From: Bdellovibrionales bacterium
Lineage (GTDB): Bacteria > Bdellovibrionota > UBA1018
Assembly (NCBI GenBank): GCA_018266355.1
Contig: JAFEAP010000011.1
Span: 62,001-126,000 of the forward strand
Length of the DNA: 64,000 nucleotides
Direction: 5' to 3'
Shown here: in pieces, positions 53,527-62,738 of the stretch
Numbering within the stretch: the stretch's first letter is position 1
Layout: each line of letters starts with the position of its first letter
Translations under genes and position numbers: made by a program
Notes under the pieces: model-generated
What the model saw: only the letters and a program-made list of their open reading frames with translations
Told to the model about the DNA's origin: nothing
Databases searched by the model: none

Positions 53527-53776
53527 ACGTACCTCGTAAAAAGCGTCTAGTTTTTAGGGGACTCCGGCATCCACGTGAATGGATTCCGGCCTTCCTTTAG
53601 AAAGTATGGCCCATCCGAACCGCAAAAAAAATGTGTCCGGAATGACCCGGAGGCGCGCGAATATGGAAAGAAATGCCCGAAAATGACTGCTATTTCCGGG
53701 CGTTAGCGAAACCGGATTTTTCGGTCAGAATATTCTAGGAATTTATAGGGCCGATCTCGCCTCTGCTATCGGAGAC
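53527..53776. other. Intergenic region: lipoprotein leader and ccsA terminator candidate
   Basis: 250 bp with no gene. A hairpin at 53564-53589 (CCGG.ATCCA / TGGAT.CCGG) would lie in the FG-GAP gene leader. A second hairpin at 53675-53701 has 10-bp arms (one mismatch) and a 7-nt loop, and is followed on the minus strand by ATTTCTTTCC; it could terminate the ccsA transcript. The rest is AT-richer and presumably holds the lipoprotein promoter. Confidence 0.4.
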
Positions 53777-55567
53777 TCAGCTCGCCTTTTTCACCGGCGA
53801 GTCGCCGCGACTCGCGCCGGCCCGCTTGCGCTTCAGCGCGACGCCCACGACGTAGGCGAGTTGGAGCGCGACGAAGATCGCGACCGTCGACTGTCCGCCG
53901 GTCGAAAACCCGTACGAGTGAAGACCGACGCCGAGGACGAAGTTCACGCCGTACCAGGCCATCATCACGAGCGTGAACGCGATCACGGTCCAAGCCGCGA
54001 AGCTGAACGGACGCATCCAGCCCGCGTAGCGCGCGTGGAGGACGGCGATGTAGCCGAGGAGGACGATGAGCGCCCAGACTTCTTTCGGATCCCATCCCCA
54101 GAAACGGCCCCACGAGTAGTCGGCCCAAATCCCGCCGAGGATCGTTCCCGCGGCGACGAGCACGACGCCGAATTGCATCGCCCGGTAAGTGAGCTGGTTC
54201 AAGGTCGCGATCTTCTTCGCGCCTTCCTGCGTGTGTTCCTCGCCCTTCCAGAAGAACCAAAGGGTGACGTTGCCGATCCCGAGCGTCAGCGCGAACGCCG
54301 CGTACGAGAGCGTGATCGTCAGGACGTGGATCAGGAGCCAGTAGTTCGAGCGCAGGACCGGGACGAGCGGATTGATGCTCGGATCGATCATGGCCGGCGC
54401 GGCGTCCGAGACGATCAGGCCGATCGCCGAAAGCGCGGTCGCGACCGCGAAGAGGATTTGGTTCTTCTGGATGAACCAGAGCACGGTCGCGAAGAGGAGG
54501 ACGCCGAAGCTGACCCAAACGATCGACTCGTACATGTTCGTCACCGGCGGCCGTCCCGCGATGTAGCAACGAAGCCCCATCCCGAAGACGTGCAGCCCGA
54601 TCCCGAGGAAGGTGACCGGGAGCGCGACCCGCGAGACTTTTTTCCCGAGACCGACGGCGGTCGTTTGGACCTGGGCCACGCCCGCGGCTGAAAGCCAAAT
54701 CGAGATCGCCCAGAGCAGCGCCGCGATCAAGTAGGCGATCCAGGCGAGCTGATAGGGGTGCATCCGGTTATAAAGGAGCTCGGCGGAGATCTTCTTCGAG
54801 AGCGACTCGTCCCACTCCCCTTTCATCTCCGCCTTCACCGCGCTCGATACGGCCGCCACGCCCGCGTCGAAGCGGTCCTGCGCGCCGTTCATGAATCCCG
54901 TGAAAAGACCGACGTAGGCCTCGCGGACCGGACGCCCCGGCATCGTCGCGAGCGCTTTTTCGACGCTCTCGCCGTGGTGTTCGCCGAGCGCGAGCGTTCC
55001 CCACGCCGCCGGCGCGGGCGCCGGAATCACCGGCCAGGCCTCGCCGGAGACAATCGCGCGATAGACGCTCACGCGTTCGAAAAGACGTTTCAACTCCTCG
55101 TCCCGCGGATCGGGCTTCGAGGTGCGACCGATCGGCGCGGACTGCGCGGACATCCCTCCGCGCGAGCCGCCCATCGAATTCGCGTACTCGGCGAGGAACG
55201 AGTCGATCAGGAGTTCCTTCGGCGAAAAGCGATTCCGGTCCTCGTCGAGGCCGAGCTGCCGTTTCACGTCCTTACGGGTAATGAGGATGAACTGCTTCGA
55301 ATCCCATCCCTTCGGGTCGGCGAGCCACGAGAGCACGAGTTCGACCGGGTCCCACCCCTCGAACGTCCGCCGGCCGGTGATCTGCAGGACGAGGTCGCGC
55401 GCGTAGGAATCGAAGGGCTTGATGCGCCCGCCGGCCTGAACGGGAATCGCGCCCATTTCGCGAAAACTCCAACCCTTCGGCGTCGGATCGGCTCCGGCGT
55501 CGAGCGTTCCGATCAAACCGATCGAGAGAGCGAGACCGACGAGGAGCGGACGGTATTTTCCCATCAT
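53777..55567 (-). CDS. ccsA: Cytochrome c maturation protein CcsA (system II)
   Basis: 596 aa. The start at 55565-55567 (MMGKYRPLL) is favoured because AAAGGA sits 8 nt before it, within the 3' end of resB. A signal-like segment and ~240-residue periplasmic region (IPVQAGGRIKPFDSYARDLVLQITG) precede about eight membrane helices with the haem-handling WGRFWGWDPKEVWAL (WWD motif) and conserved histidines (GLHVFGMG, LLIHVLTI, LHARYAGW, GLHSYGF). It delivers and attaches haem to c-type cytochromes with ResB. Confidence 0.92.
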   Translation of the reverse strand: MMGKYRPLLVGLALSIGLIGTLDAGADPTPKGWSFREMGAIPVQAGGRIKPFDSYARDLVLQITGRRTFEGWDPVELVLSWLADPKGWDSKQFILITRKDVKRQLGLDEDRNRFSPKELLIDSFLAEYANSMGGSRGGMSAQSAPIGRTSKPDPRDEELKRLFERVSVYRAIVSGEAWPVIPAPAPAAWGTLALGEHHGESVEKALATMPGRPVREAYVGLFTGFMNGAQDRFDAGVAAVSSAVKAEMKGEWDESLSKKISAELLYNRMHPYQLAWIAYLIAALLWAISIWLSAAGVAQVQTTAVGLGKKVSRVALPVTFLGIGLHVFGMGLRCYIAGRPPVTNMYESIVWVSFGVLLFATVLWFIQKNQILFAVATALSAIGLIVSDAAPAMIDPSINPLVPVLRSNYWLLIHVLTITLSYAAFALTLGIGNVTLWFFWKGEEHTQEGAKKIATLNQLTYRAMQFGVVLVAAGTILGGIWADYSWGRFWGWDPKEVWALIVLLGYIAVLHARYAGWMRPFSFAAWTVIAFTLVMMAWYGVNFVLGVGLHSYGFSTGGQSTVAIFVALQLAYVVGVALKRKRAGASRGDSPVKKAS

Positions 55568-55572
55568 AAGCA

Positions 55573-57036
55573 TCATCCTTTTTTCACGTATCTCATGGCG
55601 AAGAGCCAAATCGAACCGAGCACGATCAGCAGGCTACCGAGGTACTTCAACCACCGGCCCGGGTCCTGGTTCACGGAAAAGATCGAGACCGTCGGACGCG
55701 GCTGGGCGTCGATGTAGCTCGTCTGATAGAACGTGAACCCGCCGTACTTGAGGGGTTCGTTCATCGAAATGAGGTGATCCTTAACGGCCGGATCCTTACC
55801 GCCCTCCACGTCGACGACCGAGGAGAACTCCATCGGGCTCGCCGTGCCTTGGTACCGATCGATCGAGAATTTCTCGAGGCGCACGCCGAACGGCAGGACG
55901 ATCCGTCGCGGAAAATATCCGATCGTGAAGTGCCGGGACTGACCGTTCGCGCCCGGGATGTCCATCGTCGCGCGGTCGCCGAGGCCGAGCCATACCGCCG
56001 AGCCGCTTTTTTTCCCGTCGCCCGCGCGGATGTGGATCGCGGAGGGCGAGACGTTTGCGCCGTACTGGATGCGCGCCGGTTCGAAGCTAACGTCGCTCTT
56101 CGCGCGCGGGATCCACTCGAGGATCGTGATCTTCGCGTCGAACTTCCAGCCGGTATCGATCGCTCGGCCGACGAGTTCGGAAGGGTCCTTGAACGCGAAC
56201 GCTTGTTCGGTCGTTTTTCCCTCGCTCGTCTGGATCGAGACGAGGAGTCTCGACTTCTTCGCGTCGAACCGGAAACGCGCTTCCGGACCTTTCCCGACGG
56301 CGGGCAGAGCGTCCGGACCGGGCGCCATCGAGAGGACGGACGGGCCGACCTGCTGGCGGTTCCAATTCGCGTCGCCGCCCCAGAGCCATGCTTCCTGCCC
56401 CATTCGCATGAACGGCGGCGCGCTCGGGCCGCCGGCGACTTTCACTCGGATCGCGGGCGCGGCGAGCTCGACCGGGTCCTTCGAGGCCTCGAACTTAACT
56501 TTCGATTCCGCGCGCGAGATGAACTCGTCGACGGTGAGGTCGTACTCGGGCATGCGGATCGGATCGAACTTCGCGTTCGGAGGAATCCAGGGCACCGGAA
56601 CCGTCCGCGTCGTCCCTTCTCCATGCGCGGTTCCCTCGGCGACGAGGAGAAGCGGCTCGTTCAGTTCGACCGCGCTCTCGATTTGCCCCTCGCCGACCTG
56701 GATCGATCCGTCGACCCCGAACTTGAACGTCATCCAGGAACCGTAGAGGAGGAGAAGGATCCCGAGGTGCGCGCAAAGGAACGGAAGGTGCTTCTTCTGC
56801 CAGGGCAGCCGCGAAATCGCGACCGCGAAGATCAGCCAGCCGAGCGCGCCGAGCAGTCCGTAGAAATACCAGGTTTGGTAAACCCAGTACTGCGCGGTGG
56901 GCGTATCGTACATCGACTCCATCACGGTCGCCGAGATGAGCGCGAGGGTCAGGCCGACCATCACGAGCACGGCGAACTTCAGGCTGATCGAGACGCGCCA
57001 AACAGCTTTAAGCAGGCGTCGGATGGCATTCTTCAA
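55573..57036 (-). CDS. resB: Cytochrome c maturation protein ResB (system II)
   Basis: 487 aa. Three membrane helices at the N-terminus (LKFAVLVMVGLTLALISATVMES; LLGALGWLIFAVAIS; FLCAHLGILLLLYGSWMTFKFG), then a large periplasmic domain ending in FTFYQTSYIDAQPRPTVSIF and a last helix (YLGSLLIVLGSIWLFAMRYV). This is ResB/Ccs1 architecture. Its stop overlaps the ribosome site of ccsA, a clear operon. Confidence 0.92.
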   Translation of the reverse strand: MKNAIRRLLKAVWRVSISLKFAVLVMVGLTLALISATVMESMYDTPTAQYWVYQTWYFYGLLGALGWLIFAVAISRLPWQKKHLPFLCAHLGILLLLYGSWMTFKFGVDGSIQVGEGQIESAVELNEPLLLVAEGTAHGEGTTRTVPVPWIPPNAKFDPIRMPEYDLTVDEFISRAESKVKFEASKDPVELAAPAIRVKVAGGPSAPPFMRMGQEAWLWGGDANWNRQQVGPSVLSMAPGPDALPAVGKGPEARFRFDAKKSRLLVSIQTSEGKTTEQAFAFKDPSELVGRAIDTGWKFDAKITILEWIPRAKSDVSFEPARIQYGANVSPSAIHIRAGDGKKSGSAVWLGLGDRATMDIPGANGQSRHFTIGYFPRRIVLPFGVRLEKFSIDRYQGTASPMEFSSVVDVEGGKDPAVKDHLISMNEPLKYGGFTFYQTSYIDAQPRPTVSIFSVNQDPGRWLKYLGSLLIVLGSIWLFAMRYVKKG

Positions 57037-57090
57037 AAGGGGCGATCCTCCGTGTTTCCTCGCGCGTCCCGTCCTGGTCCGCGTTCGGGT

Positions 57091-57651
57091 TTAGCGGGCG
57101 CCGCCGAGCGGTGGCAACCGGCTCGCGATGGTCTTGCCCTGGTCGGCCCCGGAATTCCCCTTGTGGGAAAGCGGCACGCCGGCCAGCGCGAGAACTTCGC
57201 GTTGAATGAGACGCTCCCGATCCAAGACGTCGCGCGGAAGGTCCTTCCGCTGCAACTCCGTCGAGAGTCGATCGTAAATATGTTCGCGGAAAAGTCCCGC
57301 CGGACGGCCGACGCAAACGCGGGCGCGGGCGCGGAGCTTCCGGGCCCAGAGCCACTTGTGACGGTGACCGGGTCCGGTAAAATCGATGACGAGATCGATT
57401 TTCGCGGAGCCCGGAAGTTTTTCGCCGAGCGCGTAGGCTTCGGTCGTCATGAAATAGATCTTCGCGTCCGGGTAAGTGAGTTGGATCTTCTGGCGAAGGG
57501 AGGCGTCGTCATAGACGATCGCGCGGCCGGAAAGCACGACGAGGATCGTGCGCACGTTCTCGACCCGATGCTTGCGCACGAGTTCCTCTTCTTGGAGGAC
57601 CTGCAGGGTGGACGTGGATTCGGAATCCTGGGCGGTTTCGCGGCTGATCAT
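57091..57651 (-). CDS. Hypothetical protein
   Basis: 186 aa from ATG 57649-57651; the frame continues upstream to a GTG but enters the rlmL end region. Alpha/beta pattern: TILVVLSGRAIVYDDASLRQKI, AKIYFMTTEAYALG, KIDLVIDFTGPGHRHKWLWARKLRARARVCVGR (seen in two strands). The last two segments faintly recall glycosyltransferase-9-like Rossmann strands, not enough to name it. It lies between rlmL and resB on the same strand. Confidence 0.55.
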   Translation of the reverse strand: MISRETAQDSESTSTLQVLQEEELVRKHRVENVRTILVVLSGRAIVYDDASLRQKIQLTYPDAKIYFMTTEAYALGEKLPGSAKIDLVIDFTGPGHRHKWLWARKLRARARVCVGRPAGLFREHIYDRLSTELQRKDLPRDVLDRERLIQREVLALAGVPLSHKGNSGADQGKTIASRLPPLGGAR

Positions 57652-57725
57652 ATCGGAAAAACTAACATCTACCGCGCGGACGCTCCAGTGATTTGGGGCC
57701 CGACGGATCGCGACCACGCAATGCG

Positions 57726-58955
57726 TCAGCTTTCGGTCGCCGGCGACTCGGACTTCTTCGGATCACGGGACCCGCCGTAGAGCTCGTAGGTCAGGAGCCG
57801 GCACTCGATCGCGCCGTTGAAGAGGACATGGCGGCGGGAAGCCTTCAAGCCGACCTCCTTCGCGAGCGCCGCGGACCCGGTCAGAATTCCGCCGCGCCAT
57901 CCCCTGAACTTCTTTTTCATCGTGTCCCCGAGCCGGCGGTAGAGCGGAGCGAGTTCCTTCTCGTCGCCGATCCGCTCGCCGTAGGGCGGGTTCACGATGA
58001 AGAGGCCGGTCTCGAATCCCGTCGGAGCCTCCGCCGCGTCGAGTTCGCGTTTCTCGAAATGCACGAGCCCGCGGAGACCCGCCGACTCGGCGTTCGCGAG
58101 CGCGGCGCGGATCGCCTGAGGGTCTTCGTCGAAACCGACGATCTTCGGCACCTTCTTCGGATCGAGCACGCGGACTTCGCGGGCATGGGCGAGGAGCGCG
58201 TCCCAAACCTTCGCGTCGTGCTTCTTCCACGCCGTGAATCCCCAGCGCCGACGGCCGAGGCCCGGCGCCGTATTCGTCGCGATCATCGCCGCCTCGAGCG
58301 GGATCGTGCCGGAACCGCACATCGGATCGACGAGCGCCCCCCCCGCGGCGAGGATCGGAAGGTACTCGCCGAGGTAAAGGATCGCGGCGGCGAGATTTTC
58401 CTTGAGCGGAGCCACGCGCTGCTCGGAACGGTAGCCGCGCTCGTGGAGCGAGCCGCCTCCGAGGTCGATCGCGACGGACGCCTCGTCGTTCCGAAGGTAA
58501 ACGTTCACGCGAATGTCGGGTTGGACGAGATCGACCGAGGGCCTCTCGCCGTGGATCGAGCGAAGCTGGTCACAAATGGCGTCCTTCGTTTTCTGGGCGC
58601 CGAACTGCGAGTGCGTGATCGCGGAGTGCGTGGTCTGGAAATCGACGGCGATCGTCCCGCGCACGTCGATGTGGTCGCTCCATCGGATCGCTTTCGCCCC
58701 GCCGTAAAGCTTTTCCGGATTCGGCGCCGGAAAGCGGTGGATCGGAACGAGCACGCGGTTCGCGATGCGCGACCAGAGGCACGCGGCGTAAGCGGCCGCG
58801 ATCGGCCCCGAAAACGGGACGCCGGCGCGATCGGGCTTCCCGACTTTCGCCTCGCGAAGCTCCGGGAATTTCGCGGCCAAGTCCGCGAAAACCCGCGCGA
58901 GCTCGGTCGCGAGAGTCTCTTCCATTCCTTTCGCGGTCGTGGCGAAAAAATCCAT
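57726..58955 (-). CDS. rlmL: THUMP-domain 23S rRNA guanine-N2 methyltransferase, RlmL N-terminal type
   Basis: 409 aa. THUMP-containing N-terminus (MDFFATTAKGMEETLATEL, then an RNA-binding fold up to residue ~160), SAM motif LVDPMCGSGTIPLEAA, and catalytic FIVNPPYGERIG (NPPY). This corresponds to the m2G2445 half of E. coli RlmKL, or to the RlmL/TrmG10-like group; the RlmK half is absent. Confidence 0.88.
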   Translation of the reverse strand: MDFFATTAKGMEETLATELARVFADLAAKFPELREAKVGKPDRAGVPFSGPIAAAYAACLWSRIANRVLVPIHRFPAPNPEKLYGGAKAIRWSDHIDVRGTIAVDFQTTHSAITHSQFGAQKTKDAICDQLRSIHGERPSVDLVQPDIRVNVYLRNDEASVAIDLGGGSLHERGYRSEQRVAPLKENLAAAILYLGEYLPILAAGGALVDPMCGSGTIPLEAAMIATNTAPGLGRRRWGFTAWKKHDAKVWDALLAHAREVRVLDPKKVPKIVGFDEDPQAIRAALANAESAGLRGLVHFEKRELDAAEAPTGFETGLFIVNPPYGERIGDEKELAPLYRRLGDTMKKKFRGWRGGILTGSAALAKEVGLKASRRHVLFNGAIECRLLTYELYGGSRDPKKSESPATES

Positions 58956-58981
58956 CGTCGGGTCCGTTCGCTCTTTCTTCG

Positions 58982-59557
58982 TTACTTCCGGGCGAGGTCG
59001 TTCAAGACCTCGTCGACGTGACCGGTGACTTTCACTTTCGGGTAGGCCTTACGGATCGTGCCGTTCCCTTTCGCGTCGACGTCGATGAGGTACGTCGTCC
59101 GCGTGATGCCCATGAATTTCCGGCCGTAGAGGCTCTTCTCGCCCCAAACGCGGTAAGCTTCGAGCATCTTCCCCGAGGTATCCGCGAGAAGCGGAAACGG
59201 AAGCGAGAACTTCGTCTTGAACCGCTGGTGGCTCTCGACGGTGTCCTTACTCACGCCGAGCACGACCGCGCCCTTCGCTTGCACGCGCGTGAAAGAATCG
59301 CGGAAGTCGCAGGATTCCTGGGTGCATCCCGGGGTGTTATCCTTCGGATAAAAATAGAGAACGACCGTCTGACCGGCGAAATCCTTCAGCGAAACCGTAT
59401 TTCCCGTGTCGGAAGGAAGCGCGAATTTCGGCGCCTTCGCGCCGACCGAGAGGAGATTCGTCGCCGTCTTCGAGCCGACCGCCTTCTTCGGGGCAGCTTT
59501 CTTCGTTCGCGCCTTCGTGGCCGAGGTTTTCTTCGTCTTCTTCTTCGCCTTCGCCAT
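58982..59557 (-). CDS. bcp: Thioredoxin-dependent peroxiredoxin (Bcp/PrxQ) with Lys-rich N-terminus
   Basis: 191 aa. The start at 59555-59557 is fixed by AAGGAG. Residues 1-~32 are almost pure Lys/Ala/Thr, resembling a histone-H1-like tail. The peroxiredoxin domain follows: PKDNTPGCTQESCDFRD with the peroxidatic Cys and the resolving Cys five residues later (PrxQ type), and DTVESHQRF. It reduces peroxides. Downstream of rlmI by 14 nt. Confidence 0.93.
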   Translation of the reverse strand: MAKAKKKTKKTSATKARTKKAAPKKAVGSKTATNLLSVGAKAPKFALPSDTGNTVSLKDFAGQTVVLYFYPKDNTPGCTQESCDFRDSFTRVQAKGAVVLGVSKDTVESHQRFKTKFSLPFPLLADTSGKMLEAYRVWGEKSLYGRKFMGITRTTYLIDVDAKGNGTIRKAYPKVKVTGHVDEVLNDLARK

Positions 59558-59571
59558 GTCGAACTCCTTCT

Positions 59572-60894
59572 TTAACCGGTCTTCCCGAGATCTTTTCCGA
59601 TCCACATCTTCAGGTACTTGCCTTCGGGGAACTCGAGCTTCATCGGGTGATCGATGGCCTGCGTGCCGCGCGCGAGCCAACGCATCTCGCGTCCGTTCCG
59701 AAGGGATCCCTTCGAAACTTGGAGCGCGAAGTCTTCCTCCTCGAGGAGCTGGGAGCACGAGCAGGTGACCATCCACCCGCCCGGCGCGAGCAACCGGAAG
59801 GCCTCGGTGTTCAACTTCAGATAAGCGGGCTTTCCCGTCGGGATATCTTTCCGACTCGGGATGAGCGCCGGCGGATCGCAGATCACCACGTCGAATTCGA
59901 GGTCGACGAGCTTCGGGAGATCGGCGAGCACGTCGGCCTCGAAGACCTCGGCCTTGCCGCCCGCCTTCTCGACGTTCGCCTTCGCGTAGGAAAGCGCGCG
60001 AGCGGAAGCGTCCACGAGGAGCGCCTCGGTCGCGATCCCGCGCGCGGCGGCGGCCGCGGCGATCTGGGTCGACCACTGGCCGACATAACAGCAAAGATCG
60101 AGGATCCGGAGCGGAGCCTTGCGGCCGGCCCTTTCGGCGCGGGTGAAAAGATCGAGGAACTGGCCGATGTTCTCGGATTGGTCGAGAAAGAACCCGGTTT
60201 TCTGACCGCGGACGAGGTCGACCGAGAAAAGGACGACCCGGTCGGCGGGCGCGTGACCGTCGGCGGAGCGGACGCGGATCCACTCCCCTTCCGTCTTCAC
60301 TTTACCGAGCACCTTCGGCTCTTCGATCGGGATGCCTTCCTGCTTCCGGTGGCTCACGTCGTTCCGAAGCACGACGCCCGTCGGTTTCGCGATTTCTTCG
60401 ACCGCTTGAAGGAGGTTCGGCATGATCCGGTCGACGCCGGCGGTGTGAGCCTGGACGACGACGACGGTTCCCGCGCCCTCGGCGGTTTCGCCGGTGCGAT
60501 AGACGTCGATCACGAGGCCCGGAAAATCGTCCCCTTCGCCGAACATCCAGCGGAACGAGTTCATACCCGCCGCGGGGTTCGCGCCGAGCTTCGTGCGGAG
60601 ATCCCACGCCGTCCGCAAACGCTTCGTGAGGTTTTCGACCGTATCCCACTGATTCTCCGTCTCGGCCCGCGAGACGACGCGGAACGCGATCAAGGAAGAC
60701 GGATTCCCGTAGCCGTGCGCGAGAAACTTCCCTCCGGCGTCGAAAAGAGTGACCTTCTCGCCGGGTTCGATGCCCTTCGGACTGCCTTGGAGCTCGTTCG
60801 AGTAGACCCAGGGATGGCCCGCGCGAACGCGACGGTCGGAGCCGCGCTTCAAACGCCAAATCTTCGCTGGAGAATTCTTCATAGTCTGGGCCAT
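59572..60894 (-). CDS. rlmI: 23S rRNA m5C1962 methyltransferase
   Basis: 440 aa. PUA domain at the N-terminus (RVRAGHPWVYSNEL), then GLVIDVY, FFLDQSENIG, SAM motif ILDLCCYVGQWS, and VICDPPALIPS with the DPP before the catalytic region, then CSCSQL with the Cys of m5C-type enzymes. Matches RlmI/YccW. It is the first gene of the minus-strand run and divergent from the RqcH-like gene. Confidence 0.92.
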   Translation of the reverse strand: MAQTMKNSPAKIWRLKRGSDRRVRAGHPWVYSNELQGSPKGIEPGEKVTLFDAGGKFLAHGYGNPSSLIAFRVVSRAETENQWDTVENLTKRLRTAWDLRTKLGANPAAGMNSFRWMFGEGDDFPGLVIDVYRTGETAEGAGTVVVVQAHTAGVDRIMPNLLQAVEEIAKPTGVVLRNDVSHRKQEGIPIEEPKVLGKVKTEGEWIRVRSADGHAPADRVVLFSVDLVRGQKTGFFLDQSENIGQFLDLFTRAERAGRKAPLRILDLCCYVGQWSTQIAAAAAARGIATEALLVDASARALSYAKANVEKAGGKAEVFEADVLADLPKLVDLEFDVVICDPPALIPSRKDIPTGKPAYLKLNTEAFRLLAPGGWMVTCSCSQLLEEEDFALQVSKGSLRNGREMRWLARGTQAIDHPMKLEFPEGKYLKMWIGKDLGKTG

Positions 60895-60934
60895 GCAGTC
60901 GTCCTATCATGGTTTCCAGGCAGGGAATACCGGG

Positions 60935-62461
60935 ATGAAGCCCCCACTCAACTGGCGAGAAATCGCGCGAATCGCGGAATGGATCGACCCCGAAATCAGA
61001 GGCATGTTCGTCGATCGCGTGGTCGTTCCCGAGCGCCCCGAGTTCCCCGACGGCTACCTCAAACACGAATGGTCGATCCGGCTGACCGCGCGCGGAAAGG
61101 AGGCGAACCTCCTTTTTTCCGTCCGCCCGAACCGGCCCGGTATCGGGTGGATCGCGGGCAAGGGTCCGCGCGCCGCGACCGGGGCGACCCGGTCGGGCTT
61201 CGATTTGACCTTGAACAAGCTCCTCTCCGGCCGCCGGATCGCCGGGCTCGAGGCCGTACCGAAGGAAAGGACGCTTTTGCTTTGGTTCGACGGCGGCCTC
61301 GCGTTGGTCTTGAGCCTGATCCCGGCCCTTCCGGAGGCCCTCCTGATCGAGGGCGATGCCGAAGCGGTCCGCGCGGGTAAATCGGCGAAAATCGTCGGCC
61401 GCTCGCGGACGAGCGCCGTAGCGAAGTCGGCTTCCGGGAAATACGTCGCGCCCGACGGCGCGGGTTCCCCCCCGAACCTTCCCCTTCGCCCGAAGGTTTT
61501 CGACTCGCTCGAGGAATACTCCCGTACCGTCGCGGAGGAATTCGATCTCGAGGCGTTCGAACTCCGGCTCGCGCGCGTCCGTACGCGGATCAACCAAGAT
61601 TTGAAGCAGGCGAAAACGCGCCAGGCCCAGAACGAAAAGACCGGCGCCACCGCCCGCGGCGAACCCGATTACCGTCACCGCGGCGATTTACTGAAGGCGG
61701 TGATGGGATCGAACCCGCCCCTTTCGAAGAAAGGAACCCGCACGGTCACCGACTGGGAAACCGGAGAGGAGATCGAAATCGAATGCGATCCTAAACTTTC
61801 GCTGAAGGAGCAGGTCGAGAAGTTCTATTCGCTCGCGAAGCGGAAAGAGCGCCGGATCTCGGAGGCCGATCTCCGCGTCGCGAGCTTCACCGAAAAGCGC
61901 GAGAAGCTCGAAGCCATGCGAGCCGAGCTCGATCGGATCGCGCTGTCTGCTCTCCGGGGTAAGATGAAGATCGGAGAGCTCGCGCCGTTCGAGGCGAAAC
62001 TCGGCCTCGTCGCGGGCGCTCCGGAATCCGCCGAGGCGAAAGCCGTGCACGGGAAGGGCCCCGCCGGCAAAGGCGGATGGACGGGAAAAACCTTCGTTTC
62101 GAAGGAAGGGCTCCCGATCCTCGTCGGACGCTCGAAGGACGAGAACCTCGAACTCACCTTCAAATTCGCGCGCGGAAACGACCTTTGGATGCACGTTCGA
62201 GGCAAACCCTCGGCCCACGTCGTGATCCCGCTACGCGAGAAAAAGCAAGCCTCCCTCGAAACCCTGCTCGACGCCGCCTACCTCTGCCTTCACTATTCCG
62301 GCGGCGCGAACTGGGGCAAGACCGAGATCGACTACACGGCGAAGAAGCACGTGAAACGGATCCGGGATTCGAGCGAGGCGAGCTACGTGAACAACAAAAC
62401 GTTGATCGTCGAGGTCGATCGGAAACGGCTGACGGAGCTTCTCGGACAAGAGATCGTTTGA
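60935..62461 (+). CDS. RqcH/NFACT-family protein (ribosome-associated quality control-like)
   Basis: 508 aa from ATG 60935 (AGGGAA upstream). The N-terminal NFACT-N-like part is compact, the middle is a charged coiled-coil (FDLEAFELRLARVRTRINQDLKQAKTRQ region, and KEQVEKFYSLAKRKERR), and the C-terminal NFACT-R domain is clear: GLPILVGRSKDENLELTFKFARGNDLWMHVRGKPSAHVVI (in pieces) and LHYSGGANWGKTEIDYT. Family role: binds stalled 50S-peptidyl-tRNA and adds Ala tails. The NFACT-N Asp-Arg pair appears as Glu-Arg (PKERTLLLWF), so activity is uncertain. Confidence 0.85.
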   Translation: MKPPLNWREIARIAEWIDPEIRGMFVDRVVVPERPEFPDGYLKHEWSIRLTARGKEANLLFSVRPNRPGIGWIAGKGPRAATGATRSGFDLTLNKLLSGRRIAGLEAVPKERTLLLWFDGGLALVLSLIPALPEALLIEGDAEAVRAGKSAKIVGRSRTSAVAKSASGKYVAPDGAGSPPNLPLRPKVFDSLEEYSRTVAEEFDLEAFELRLARVRTRINQDLKQAKTRQAQNEKTGATARGEPDYRHRGDLLKAVMGSNPPLSKKGTRTVTDWETGEEIEIECDPKLSLKEQVEKFYSLAKRKERRISEADLRVASFTEKREKLEAMRAELDRIALSALRGKMKIGELAPFEAKLGLVAGAPESAEAKAVHGKGPAGKGGWTGKTFVSKEGLPILVGRSKDENLELTFKFARGNDLWMHVRGKPSAHVVIPLREKKQASLETLLDAAYLCLHYSGGANWGKTEIDYTAKKHVKRIRDSSEASYVNNKTLIVEVDRKRLTELLGQEIV

Positions 62462-62474
62462 CGGACCTTGGTGG

Positions 62475-62592
62475 TCGTTCTGTCTCCTAGGATTTTTCCG
62501 CTTCGGCTCGTTCGGCCATCCATGGCCTGCGCGTCGAACGCCTCCGGCTGCGCGGCGCTCGCGAAGCGGAAAAATCCTAGGAGACAGAACGA
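62475..62592. repeat. Perfect 31-bp inverted repeat with 56-bp spacer
   Basis: Arms 62475-62505 and 62562-62592 are exact reverse complements, each centred on TCTCCTAGGATTTTTCC. The spacer holds a further small palindrome (GGCCATCCATGGCC). It starts 14 nt after the RqcH-like stop. There is no transposase nearby. It could be a MITE/REP-like element or a long transcript-end hairpin. Confidence 0.8.
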
Positions 62593-62738
62593 AACCGAGC
62601 TCATGGGTGCGTCTCTTAGACCGCTGAACTCGCCTTCGACTTCGCTCGCATGGAAAGGCCAGAGTTTTTAACTGCGGTGTCCCGATTCCCACCGGCGACG
62701 GGATGAAACCGAAGATCCGACCGAAGAAACGCCTTCCC
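62593..62738. other. Intergenic tract without gene
   Basis: Follows the 31-bp inverted repeat. Only short frames across the repeat exist here. A stretch on the minus strand near 62605-62632 (GGTCTAAGAGACGC) vaguely resembles a tRNA D-arm region, but no cloverleaf can be built. I see no supported feature. Confidence 0.3.

Noticed and set aside
62475..62592. Insertion sequence
   Set aside because: Terminal inverted repeats without any transposase frame between them; kept only as an inverted-repeat element.
62601..62640. Possible tRNA remnant on the minus strand (GGTCTAAGAGACGC)
   Set aside because: No acceptor stem, T-arm or GTTCRA loop can be paired around it.
62468..62671. 67-codon frame across the 31-bp inverted repeat
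   Set aside because: Coding potential comes only from translating the repeat; no start signals.
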